From Taenia hydatigena (taxonomy: Eukaryota; Platyhelminthes; Cestoda; Cyclophyllidea; Taeniidae), in the NCBI GenBank assembly GCA_036345935.2, contig JADWOT020000002.1:18601998-18665997 (forward strand): a stretch of DNA of 64,000 nucleotides, written 5' to 3'. Positions 34,750 through 45,500 of the stretch are shown piece after piece; positions within the stretch are counted from its first letter, which is position 1, and the number at the start of each line of letters is the position of its first letter. Position numbers and translations under genes: made by a program. The notes below the pieces were generated by a model that saw nothing but the letters and a program-made list of their open reading frames with translations, had not been told where the DNA came from and searched no databases.

Positions 34750-35185
34750 CGTCTGCATCCAAATTAAGTTCGGAGATAAGCTAAGAATTGGAACGAAGTA
34801 GATACGAAATAATGGTGACTGTTTTGAAAGCATAGAGGTGAGTAGGTGAACGTGTGAGGAACCAACGTGAACTTGTGGTTGTACGTGTGCTTAGTGTAGG
34901 CGTGTGCACACAGACCATGTAATGCGTGCATGCTGAATGGTGAAACAGCAATTGTTGGTTAAAATGCTTCACTGCCTCCTTCCACATTGCCCAGAAGGCA
35001 CGGAGATGTCACATTGCATTAAAGTTCGCAAAAGGAAAACCTGTCCTTGAGTAAACGGTGGCATCGAAGAGGTAGTGAAGGAGAGGCATTTGAATGGTGA
35101 ATGGAAGGAGTGGGTAGATGAATAGTTGGAAGGGTCAGTGGGTGGATGAATGAAAAGAGGATTCATTGATGAATAAAAGGATGTA
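34750..35185 (+). repeat. Dispersed repeat block Q plus purine-rich tract (copy B)
   Basis: Counterpart of 6905-7350, with gtgaacgtgtgaggaaccaa and gaatggtgaatggaaggagt. A longer inverted partner follows at 35495-35760. Confidence 0.6.
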
Positions 35186-35494
35186 GGCAAGTCAAGTAGC
35201 CGATCGATGGCTGGATTAAAGATTACGGACTTAATGTATGCTGGAATTCAAGCCGAATATGAAATGCTCGGTTTCGAAAATTATGGGAGAGTATCTTGTG
35301 AATAGTGTGATGCAGGCTTCATTTTCTAATGCTTGGCAGAAGTTAACCACGCTGTGCGAATAAGTACGTGGGCGAAGAGCTCATGACCGATGGTGAAAGA
35401 AGATTGCTGTAGGTGGTAAGGACTGGAGGAAAATTACTGGCGCATTAAAAGTTGCAGAACTCTTATCATAAGGTGCGCCCTTCGCCTTCGCGAT

Positions 35495-35760
35495 TACTAC
35501 ACCAAGCCCACGCACGTCCGCGAGTCCAAGTTGGCTTCTAACATCTTTACCTACCTACCTCTATGCTTTCATAACACTCTCCATCATTACTCAGCTGCTT
35601 CATCTCACTTCATAATTTCGCTGCCATTTCTTACTTATATCCATTCATCCATCCATGCACCCTCTTTTAAGTCATCTTTCCTTCCATTCAAATGCCTCTT
35701 TTCCACTACTTCTTCCATGGTTCCATTTACCTGTGCACAGGTTTTCCTTCTGCTAAGCTC
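35495..35760 (-). repeat. Dispersed repeat block Q with tract, inverted
   Basis: Reverse complement of about 34770-35125: cttcatctcacttcataatt, ccttccattcaaatgcctct, and ggttttccttctgctaagct (complement of agctcagcagaaggaaaacc seen near 7177). The copy A equivalent stops at 7768, so copy B keeps more of the inverted element. With the direct copy it forms a potential stem of over 200 bp. Confidence 0.6.
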
Positions 35761-35863
35761 TACTGCACCGTCCACAACATCCACAGATAACCTGTGGTCA
35801 GATGTGCAACATTCGGCTAAATGCTACGTCTACCATCAGACCGGATCCTTCTTCTAATAGACA

Positions 35864-36157
35864 ATGATCCGGAATGTCAAGTGGATTAATCAGAAATGGG
35901 TAAGTGAAGAGTATGCACTGTCTTGCTGCTGCCGTACCCTTCGCTTAGCACATGTGCACGTAGAGGTCGTGGAAGAAGACAAACATGGTAAAAAAGGAGG
36001 CAGGGTGGAAGAGGGACACGTGTGCTTGGAATGCGTAGGAGAAGATAAAGAGGCGAGTAGAGAAGAAAAGGCATCACGACCCACCATGAAGTCAATAGTT
36101 TTCACCATATGTGGCAGTCATCCGCTTCTTTCCGGCATCCTACAGGTCCACCCTTAA
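35864..36157 (+). other. Open frame in purine-rich DNA, doubtful
   Basis: A 97-codon frame with a Glu/Lys-rich middle (VHVEVVEEDKHGKKGG, ECVGEDKEASREEK). Purine-rich low-complexity DNA around it can produce open frames by composition, and no splice or promoter context was found. I leave it as unconfirmed. Confidence 0.15.
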
Positions 36158-36339
36158 CACATCCAGCAATTGCCACGGCACTGAGAGAGCGCAGACGTGG
36201 CGCAGACTTATTATTTTCGCTCTGTCTTGCCAAAGGTTTGTCACGATGCGCCGGTAGTCGCGTGGGCCAAAGAACAAACATAGTCGATGGTGAGAGAAGG
36301 TTGTTGTAATTGATGAAATACTAAAGGCAAGTTTCTGGC

Positions 36340-36545
36340 GTATGCATTGATTGTAATGAGAAGTAGATGAGAAATGTGGAAATAGGGCAAAAAATGGGTT
36401 AATGATGGAGGGAGTGAATAAAAGACATTTGGATGGTGGGACGGATGAAGGAAGAAATTGGTAGATTCATGTTTGTTAATAAGATGTATGCTATGTTGAT
36501 TGGAATAAGGGAGAGATGGAGGCGAGAGAAAAGGGAGGGAAGGAT
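36340..36545 (+). repeat. Purine-rich degenerate tract
   Basis: gagaagtagatgagaaatgt, gatggagggagtgaataaaa, ggatggtgggacggatgaag and similar imperfect units, resembling the tracts beside the Q repeats. Confidence 0.6.
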
Positions 36546-36896
36546 CAAGGTGAAAAAGGTACAAATGGCCTAACTTTCCTCGTCATTCTACTGTGAAGGT
36601 CCCATTTGCTTCACAAGCACTCTTAGCCTCGAGAGATCATGCAACTTCTCCGTCCAATACGCTTCCTCATCTAAACCGGTTCCTCATGCAGTGACTTCCT
36701 TCCCCACCCCACCACTTCACTGCGCCGTGTGTCAGTTTAGTTAAATTAGTGGATTTTAGCGGCCAACTAAATGAGCATTTGCTCTTTAGAGGACGAGGTG
36801 GTGAGCGAATATTCTAAGCAGGGAGAGGATGACAACATAAAGGTTGTCCTTGTCACAGACCTCGTACGAGCAAACAAGACGGGTGCGTACGAAGTT

Positions 36897-36913
36897 TGTG
36901 TGTGTGTGTGTGT
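36897..36913 (+). repeat. (TG)n microsatellite
   Basis: About eight TG units (tgtgtgtgtgtgtgtgt). Confidence 0.85.
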
Positions 36914-37099
36914 AGGTTAGAGCTGACTGAATGATGGAGGCAGAAGGTGAGGCTATTCTACCTACACAAGATTTTACTGGAAGGTGTAATAATTCGCTTG
37001 TTGGATGGCAGCGCTAACAACCGGCATCAAAAGTTTTACGCATCACGAGTCGCTAGGATGAGCAGTTGGCAGTTTCACCTTCTCCTTATCCGCAACGAG

Positions 37100-37375
37100 T
37101 GCAGACCTCAAGTCACCTACTGCAGCTGCATCTGAATTGAATTGACATAGAAATTAAGAAGTGGGATTGCGTAGGTGAGTGATGATGGAGATTGCTGTGA
37201 TAGTATAGAGGTCATTAGGTGAGCATATGAGAAGCCAAAGTGGACTGGTGGGCGTACTTTGGCTTGGTGTAGACGTGTATGAATGAACCATGCGATGTAT
37301 GCACGCAGCATGGTGTAATAACAATTGTTAGTTGGAATGATTGACTGCCTCTCTTCACGCTGGGCCCATGAGGTT
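37100..37375 (+). repeat. Dispersed repeat block Q
   Basis: Plus-oriented copy beginning with tgcagacctcaagtcacc, followed by the block with gtcattaggtgagcatatga and gtggactggtgggcgtac. The preceding 37030-37095 (catcacgagtcgctaggatg) matches 28525-28560 and, more weakly, 34665-34705, so the repeat unit extends further left than the core. Confidence 0.6.
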
Positions 37376-37519
37376 GGTGCCCATCCACTATTGGATTCAC
37401 TCATCAAACTAACTCTCCATCCTTCATTCGGTGAGAGCAAAATTCGCAGTCTCGAGTGTGTCAATACTACAAAATTGCATTCAGAGAGAGCGAAATCTGC
37501 ATTATTGTGCAGATCAAAA

Positions 37520-38122
37520 CTAAAATTTGCGTTCCGTGGGAGCTAAGTTTGCAGCTAAATTCGTACTCCCCTGGAGGTCAGTGAGAGTAACATTCGCAGC
37601 CTCGTAGAGACAGCAGGGTATACTGATTCTGTTTATTCGACTACGTTTGGAAATGAGCATTAGGCTTGGACGATAGCGAAAATCCATAGAGACAACTATA
37701 GAATACTTCGTGGGATCTACGCAAAGCAATTCCTTCACGATTAGTAGAGCTCTGCCTTCGCTAAGCCGCAGATCATGATTCAAAGCTAAATTTATATCTC
37801 TTAGATTCGCTAGGCCTTCACGACTTTGAGGAAGTAGCAAGGAATATTGGTGAAAGCGGAGTGCTTTTACTACTCTCCACTTAAGCATATCACACCATCT
37901 ATGGGTGAAGCAAAAACACTTTATTTTTATCAGCCATTCACATTTTCCACAAATGATCTTATCACCCAGACGATCGTTACCCTTTTCTTTTGCAGAGTGC
38001 TTCATAACAAACGGGTTTTCATCCTTTGCACACGCACACTTAATCTCTTCTATTGTTTCCGGAAAGCTATTCATCGCATCGATGCTGAGCATCCGTGGTA
38101 GTGCCAGAACCATACCAATCAC
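37520..38122 (-). CDS. Unexplained 200-codon minus-strand frame
   Basis: Not recognised. The frame is open from a TAA upstream of 38122; the first ATG is at 38113 (MVLALPRMLSIDAMNSFPET). A Cys-rich stretch follows (ECACA-like KCACAKDENPFV, then IICGKCEWLIKIKCFCFTHR), after which the sequence becomes more basic (LISKRSRINRISIPCC). A possible acceptor, gcgtctacag, precedes the frame at about 38153. The N-terminal third looks more protein-like than the rest, so the real exon may end at a splice site near 37870. A chance frame of this length is unlikely but possible in 64 kb. No homology can be claimed. Confidence 0.3.
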   Translation of the reverse strand: MIGMVLALPRMLSIDAMNSFPETIEEIKCACAKDENPFVMKHSAKEKGNDRLGDKIICGKCEWLIKIKCFCFTHRWCDMLKWRVVKALRFHQYSLLLPQSREGLANLRDINLALNHDLRLSEGRALLIVKELLCVDPTKYSIVVSMDFRYRPSLMLISKRSRINRISIPCCLYEAANVTLTDLQGSTNLAANLAPTERKF

Positions 38123-38199
38123 ATGGCATGAAGAAGACTGTGTGTGGTCTGTAGACGCACGTGAGGGTTAAGTCATTTCGAATGAGTAACTGAGTCTCA

Positions 38200-39395
38200 T
38201 TGATGTTGCTAAGACAAATTTAACAAGAACTTATTAATTAGAATTATTAAGGCTTGAGCTTGCTTTGTTTTCAAAGGTTAATTCTCAGTATTGCCCGTAA
38301 AATGTAACCACTCAAAGATCTAACAAGTGGTTTCTATGGAGCGACGAGGAAGCATTCCTTCTCGCTACTACTTCAAGTTTCATGCAGTTAATGCACAGCC
38401 GCAGACATCCATCCATGGCGACTTGGATGCTCTGGCAAGTCCATCCAAAATAATTTCTCTCCCTCAAAAGATTGGCTTCCTCCAGCAGTGGAGGTGGTGG
38501 GGGTCTGGAAGTCTGCCTGCAGCCTTATTGGTTTATTTAATACGGTATTACAAAGACTGGCTGCAGTAAAACCCCAATTTCTACCCTATGCTGTTGCAGC
38601 TTTTCATTTAACATATGTTGCCAAATGTCTTTTTCTTGAGCATCACGTGTCTGGAAAGTTGGACGACCTAATCCCAATGCAAAAAAGTCAGCTGTAGTCT
38701 TTCAAGCAAACATTTTCAAGTCGCTGTGGTGCCATCCCTTTAACTCGGGGTCAAACACAAACACTAACCCATGGGTGAACTGAACCTACGCTTACATGGT
38801 TACTGGGGTCTTGCTTTATGCAGAAAACCGAGAACTGAATCTAAGCCTATTAGTGTAAAAATAAAAAACTAAGTATTCAGAATGTCTCAGCTAGCGAAAT
38901 ACATCTGAATTAAAATAACAAACCATCCAACACACCGTCAGATCAACCTTAATTAGCCGCTTGAAGCGTCTTACAAAATACAAAAGCACCGAATAAGGCA
39001 TTACATTTAGAAAATAAAGCGCCTTAGCAGTAATTTTACCTTGACCTGCGTTTGCTTTGATGAATAAACGAAAACAACAATTAAATAAGTAAACATATGT
39101 GAATAAAGAGCATCTGTCAGAATGGTTAAAGAAGGAACCTGATTACTTAGTAACCTTTTAGCCAGCCATTTCGAACAATTTCGGCATCATTAGCGAAAAT
39201 ATCTTTTCTTATCAAACTCAACATATCATATAGCACACCGCACTATCAATTTCAATTAATTGCTCAAAGCATCGCTCAGTAAGACAAATGGACACATTAA
39301 AGCCCTGTGTTTAGAACGAACAAGGCCCAAACAATAGCTTGGTTTTTAGCACTGCATTTGGATTAGCTAGTCAGTAGGCGGGTATTGTAGTACTT
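38200..39395. other. Gene-poor spacer
   Basis: AT-rich, no exon or repeat recognised. Confidence 0.4.
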
Positions 39396-39399
39396 CGTT

Positions 39400-39590
39400 T
39401 GTTGGAGCTACCGGTTTCGGTCAAGGTCACAGAGGTGGCCGTATTGCCCTAGTTGCGTAGGCTGGCCTCCGGGCCATGCCAGCAGCTTATTTTCCTCCGC
39501 CCGTTAAAATATATGTATTCTACCCTGACATTCTGCCTTCTTTTGCCCTCGAGGGAGCCTCGAGACGCTACAGATATAGCGGATAAATAC
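39400..39590 (+). repeat. Dispersed repeat R
   Basis: Second good copy of the repeat at 30490-30690: ccggtttcggtcaaggtcac, gtattgccctagttgcgtag, tcgagggagcctcgagacgc. It contains a 16-base stretch with self-complementary ctcgaggga/ctcgag parts. Confidence 0.4.
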
Positions 39591-39599
39591 GTTGGCAAA

Positions 39600-42500
39600 A
39601 ATTAAAAGTGACTGCATATTAATGAAGCACGAAAAATGAGTGTTGATGATGGGAGAAGATTTTACAATGATAGGCCTGCTAAGCTATATAACAACAAGTT
39701 TTCATTGTGCTTGACTAAACACCGAATGTTTTAATTACTAGGATGTAGGTTTAGTGCTACAAATTGGATCGGAGAAATTCCTTGAAACGCAAAGTAGACG
39801 AACTTTGTTTTGTCGCGATTATCAGCCTGATTGCAGCAGTTCTTGTGCTCACTTCCTGTTTCCTGCCACCATCTCTGGTATGAGAGTGCTGATTGCTTCA
39901 TGACACATTTATTGTCTCAGTTTAGGGAGAGTCGATGCAGCCCTAATGAAACTAGAAAAGTTGCTTTTAGCAGTCTTACCTCTCCTATAAAGTGCATTTA
40001 AAGGCACAAAGTTCGTGCATAGACCCTCGGCTCCTAGGGCACCTTTGCTGATAACCACAGTCCAAGGCTCCCGTGATGAGTGAAGAGGATCAGAGCTCCT
40101 ACCTAAAGAAATACCTCTTGGCATTGTATCCACCAGGCAGCCACTTTACCGCCTTTTACTCGCTTTTCACCTCAAAGGAAACTACTGGGTTAAAAGATAC
40201 AGAGTGGTATTAAATGTAACAAAGGCATATTCGATCTATGTGAAGCAGCGGCCCTATTGACAACTACTCGATACGGCAATTTCCAGTTAAGGAACTTGAG
40301 GACAAGACCTTAGCTCTACGTGAGGTGAATGGAAGGCCTCATGTATTCCATCTTTCTGTTAGCAAATCCCACGACACACGTCTCCTATTTCATGATGATC
40401 AGCATTAGGACCTCTTGAGCTATAGACACCTAGTTATTTCAGTTTACACTTTTAACGGTGTTGTCAAGTGATTTACGCGATTTTTATTAGGGTGATTGTT
40501 TGATCGACGACTTCTCTCACCAAAACTGTTGCTTACAAAAGGATAATCGGAACGAAATTAATCCTCATTCATATTGAAAAATGATGCATAATCGTCATTC
40601 TTTTTCGCTCGTCTGTTTGATAGTCTGATCGCTGCTTCGCCACCCATCCAGCGTTATCTTTTTACACAAATGAATTCCGCATGTCGATGTGTTGATTGGC
40701 CACACATGCATTGAGTGAAGTCAACAGCACTCATGTCAATCAAAGTGTCACTGAATATCCTATGTGCCCTTTGAACGTGATATGCACACACAGTCCAGCA
40801 ATGCTTTTGGCAATCTTTGGCTGCGAGGCGCTATGTGTAAATGTTAGTCTCCTGCTTATTTTCCTGTTCGCTTCATTTATTTATTGGTATGTGGGGCCTT
40901 CAAGCTCTCGCATATTGCGACGACCACTTCATCTAGCGACGTGCTTTGGCATTACTCCAAGTCGATTCTGTGGGACATGGCCACTTTCCTTTTACCGCAA
41001 GTTCTAAGAACAAATGAACAAAGACCCATAAGTTGGAAGAACTAATCAATTTTCTAATAAATATTTTGTTATATTTTGCCCGTCAACCTTGGGAACCGCA
41101 AAGTGATTGCTCATTTACATCCCTATACCTTATGATTTCTTGCACCTCATCACGTCAAGCAGTTCAACTAATTCGCACTGTTTCAGCATTGCATCAGAAT
41201 GCCTGAAAAATATCTGTGAAGAGTCTCAAGTTCCACAAGTATCAAGATTCTGTCTGCCCAAAAAAATCGTTGCTTTCTTTAAAATCTTTTTATTAAGCCC
41301 TTAGCTTGCTTATTCCAGAAGCGGCATTTATAGAAAAATAACCTTTTGTAATGGCCTTGCAAAAAATAAGTTAGTGGACTCCACGACTTCGTCATGCCAA
41401 CCTGGCAATTGCATGCCGTTTCTCAACCACTTTTCTCTAAATTGTCTATTCCAACAAATCGGAGGTAGAAACAAACACATCATTTGCGATAAAAGCGGGA
41501 AGTTCGAATCGTGCCCATCAGTTATTGGTCGATATGAAAACGTCGTATACTATCAGGCTTTTAGGGGTCATGCCATAAATGACCCAACAGATCAGACCAG
41601 TCGATGAAGTTATTCTTATCGTACCTAATACACCACAGTCACCAATTCGTTGTTACTACAGTCAGTGAAGAACTTTGAAAGGAAGTGAGGAATTCGACGA
41701 CACAACGCATGCCACTTGACTCATCAACCTTCGGGTGCGTGAGGAGTGTAATATTCATAATATGATGCGGTGTGAGAGATTTCAACTTGGCAGTTTGATT
41801 ATTCTTCATGGTGCATAAAATAACTCAGTGGATAGATTATGCGTTAGGTGTGGTCAAATCCACCTGGTTCTCTTGCACATGCCTTATGCCTTAATTATGT
41901 ATTTTTGTGGCACAGCACTTCATACTGTGCTAAAAATATGTCCCAAATCTTAAGAGTTTGGAACATAGGGTGGAAAGACGTCAATTTACAGTGGTGTTTA
42001 GGCTTGATCCCAAAAATTTGTGGATAAGAAGCGCTGAAATGAGTCCATTCGACATTTTTGATACCTAATGGATTCATTTGCACTCTGTAAAGAAGTCAGT
42101 AAGCTAGTGGAAGGAGTGGCCGGTAAGGATGCTTATCCAACCGGCTACATTATTTTATGTAGCTATGCATAATACGAAATATGCAGTGCTAAAAGAAACC
42201 ATCTTCGATCTGGGATGATCATGCAAGGGTTCACCATGTCCGGAGCGTCAGCATATTTGCTTATTTTTAGTGCCGATTCAAGCAGTAGTTCAGTGACTTT
42301 AGGCTGTGAGCCATTTTGAGTCTAAATTGTGAAGAAAATTTGCCACCTTTGGTGATATAGAAACCAAAGAACAAAAATTCGGTGCAATCAAATTCTGAAA
42401 ATGATGCAACAGAAAAATGCTAAAATAACCAAACCTGTAACCCATAATTGGCGAGAGTAGTTTGCGTCGACTGATTGTGTGGCAGTGCTGCGAAAGTTTA

Positions 42501-45500
42501 AATATCTTGTGCTTTGGAAGATTGGGTTGGCCTAACCTTGGTGTCAGCACTTTGGTTTAATTCGTAATGTTTATTCTGAATGTTGCCCTCCCATGACGCC
42601 TGCTAAGTTCTCCTTTGTTTGGAATCTTGCAGGCCAACGGACAATAAAATCGTCTGCCAAGTGTTTCGGTTCTAGTTGGTGACATAGAACGCATCAAACA
42701 GAGGATAAACGAGGTAATTGCGAATGACATGCCGAGTAATTTATCATCCCGGCATTTTCTAAAGAAGCGTCTATCAATTTGTTTGCCCCAGTGTGTTCAT
42801 TGCTACTGTTAACAGGCTCTGCCTCCATTACCAAGTTTGTTTGTCCCAATCACTTATTAAGCTGGCGTGCATCCACCAATTCATTGGGCTTATATTTGAG
42901 GCATGCCCAGTTTTTTATTAAAATACTATATATCGGATCTAAAAGTATTGCAACGTTTTCTATTTGGCATCCACTTCTCCTTTGTCCTCCCAATTGCCCA
43001 ATGATTCGGACCGTGGAGCATAATGGAAAAGGCTAGTAAGTTGGGCATCACCGTTATTCGTAAGGAGTATAAGAGACAAATTATTTTTTAAATTACATCC
43101 GTAATTCTCATTGTAGTGCCCAATTCAAGTAATAGCTGTGTCCTGCAAATCGTCAACCCTAATAAAAGTGTTGAAGTTTGTCGGTGAATGAGAGGAACGA
43201 AGAAAATCCATCACATCGCGCAATTCGAGCTGTGTTATTCTACAATATTGAACAGCCTAAATCGTCGGGTGTTTAAGCTTGTACTACTGGAGAAATATTG
43301 CAAAAGCAAGGAAATGAAAGTGGCATGAATGTATACCACTCGGTCTTGTTCCAAGACAAGTCTTGCACGATAAGTATATTTGGGCCTAACAACACGAAAC
43401 TGACTGCTCACGTGGGTGATGTGCACAAAATGCCAAAAGTAGTGACAATTCCGACGAAAGTTTGATCTAGATGCTTTGATGAATAACCCGCATACCATCT
43501 GAAGTCGCAACCATCCAAGAGGTGCATAAGACGAGGACTTGGAATAATGCACGGAGAGTTGCTCCATTTAATGGCCACTGGAGTTGATTGTGGCCATGCC
43601 TTTTTTATTCCTGGTGTGTTAAATGATGATGCTTTTTGAGACTCCATCTCTTTGTCTATCCAATGCCGTAAGCTACTCACTAACTTAATACTGGTCATGT
43701 ACACTAAGAATCTTCTCTGTAAATTGCTAGGGTAACTTTATAAAGATGTTTAATGCGACAAAACGGATCCAAAATGACGCCGAAATGACAGTCCCCGAAG
43801 TCAGTCCATTTGCAGGAAAAGCAGCATTTTGCTTCCACATAAATTCGTCTTACGGCTTTTAGCATGCCCCAACGCTTTATTAAAAGTGATTAGCAGGCAT
43901 GCGCGTCTCGGTTGTGGTTACACTTTGGAAAAGTGTAATCTTCACTGTGACGGTACTGACACCACCACAGATGTTCAAAATTGTCAGTCAAATGCTTCTT
44001 TGGGCCCAACGCCTTATTCGGCTAAAAGAGTGTATGCGTTCAAATAAAGTTGACTGAGTAAGGATATTTGTCTTCTTAATTATCTCGACCGTGATTTTCA
44101 CTAACCCTAAAGATCAAGTCATTCATGCCTAGCTCAATTATAAACCTATGCGGTGTAGCCTAGAGAAAAGAAACAAGCAGCAAGGGCTAACAAATTTATA
44201 AAAACTTACATTTCGGCTTCATCGGCATGTGCATCACTTAAATGCATATGCTTCCAAGCATTGAATCAGGACTTGGTTGGACTTGCTACTACTTCATGCA
44301 TCAAATGCACTTACCTTATCCCCATGAGCAGATCATTCTGTGCTATCAAGGCATAAAATATATTTCTTGAAAGGCCTGATCCTATGCGCGGATGCCAACT
44401 ATCAGACGTTTTGTGTCATAAATTTTTGAAACATACATTTTCACACCTTCGCCATGTTTCAACAACCGGAGCGACATTGAGCGCCTAACAGATGTTGGTG
44501 CTCAGTAGACCAACATTTTTGGGATTGAAAAATGTGTGAGTGGATTAAAGCTAGTCTGTATTAGTCCAACTTTATCAACAATTCCAAAGAATGCTGGTGA
44601 CGATGTTAATTATGGCAGCTCAATGCTTAAATTAACCTGGGTCCCTCTTGAGTGGTGCAAGTAAAATGACGACTGCATTTATGCGGGGACTGCCAAAGTA
44701 ATATCCTTTTGTCTTATTAACTTAGCGGCTTTTAGCAGTATAAAGAGTAACACTACTGATGCCAATGCTGCCGCAAGTTGAGAATGCGCACAGAGAGTTA
44801 TGAGTGCCTATGCTGTTTAATTGCATTCCTTGCTGTCATACGAAGGAGAGTCAGACAAGTATCGTAGATGCGTAAAATCTCGGGTTGAGCAAAAGAGAAT
44901 TAATGAGGCAACATCAAGGTGACGTCGATCAAAGACGCCTTCAAGTCACGATGCATTTAAACTTCGGCACATCCGGCACGCCATCAGTGTGTGCTAGTGT
45001 CTTACGCAAATGGTAGGTTTCAAACCCAATCTTATTTCTCATTATTTGTTTTCGTCTACATCCCCTCAGTTGCTCGGTTATTTTTTTTATTGTATTTTGT
45101 CCGCCTGATCTTCACAGTCATAGTCTACGTTTGGCTGCAAGTTACCCAACCTGTGAGATGAGAACAAGGAAAGGTTCGGGTTTCTTGGTTATTTATGACA
45201 GTCAACAAATGCGGATTAATTATTTGTTTGTATAACCAAGGCAACTCGAACCGGCAACCTCTTTGACAACTTAATTTCATGCACAGAATTGGATTTCATA
45301 GCTATTCCACCCAGTGTGCAGCCCTTAATACGAACTTCATCAGAGTATGATTATTTCCTAATTAGGCTGATTTACCTCAGAAACAGGGAGGAAGAGAGGG
45401 ATCGCCATTATAACAATTTGTACTGAAACGTTTGGCCGTCTTGTGATTAATAACCACTAAAGGGAATTGAAGCAAACACACTGCAATAGATTGAGGTTAG

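Larger units (their letters stand above)
27440..35632. repeat. Segmental duplication, copy B
   Basis: Collinear partner of 3610-7768, holding the intact FN3-antigen gene. Compared with copy A it carries three extra stretches: about 27820-30580 (2.8 kb, including a Q repeat and a pyrimidine-rich tract), 32900-33804 (905 bp, including the antigen promoter and exon 1) and about 34442-34640. The second of these is best read as a loss from copy A, because exon 1 is needed by the gene; for the others, gain in B or loss in A cannot be separated. Confidence 0.8.

Noticed and set aside
43235..43704. Two overlapping minus-strand frames of about 100 codons
   Set aside because: They are in different frames over the same DNA, with no splice signals, promoter or family pattern.
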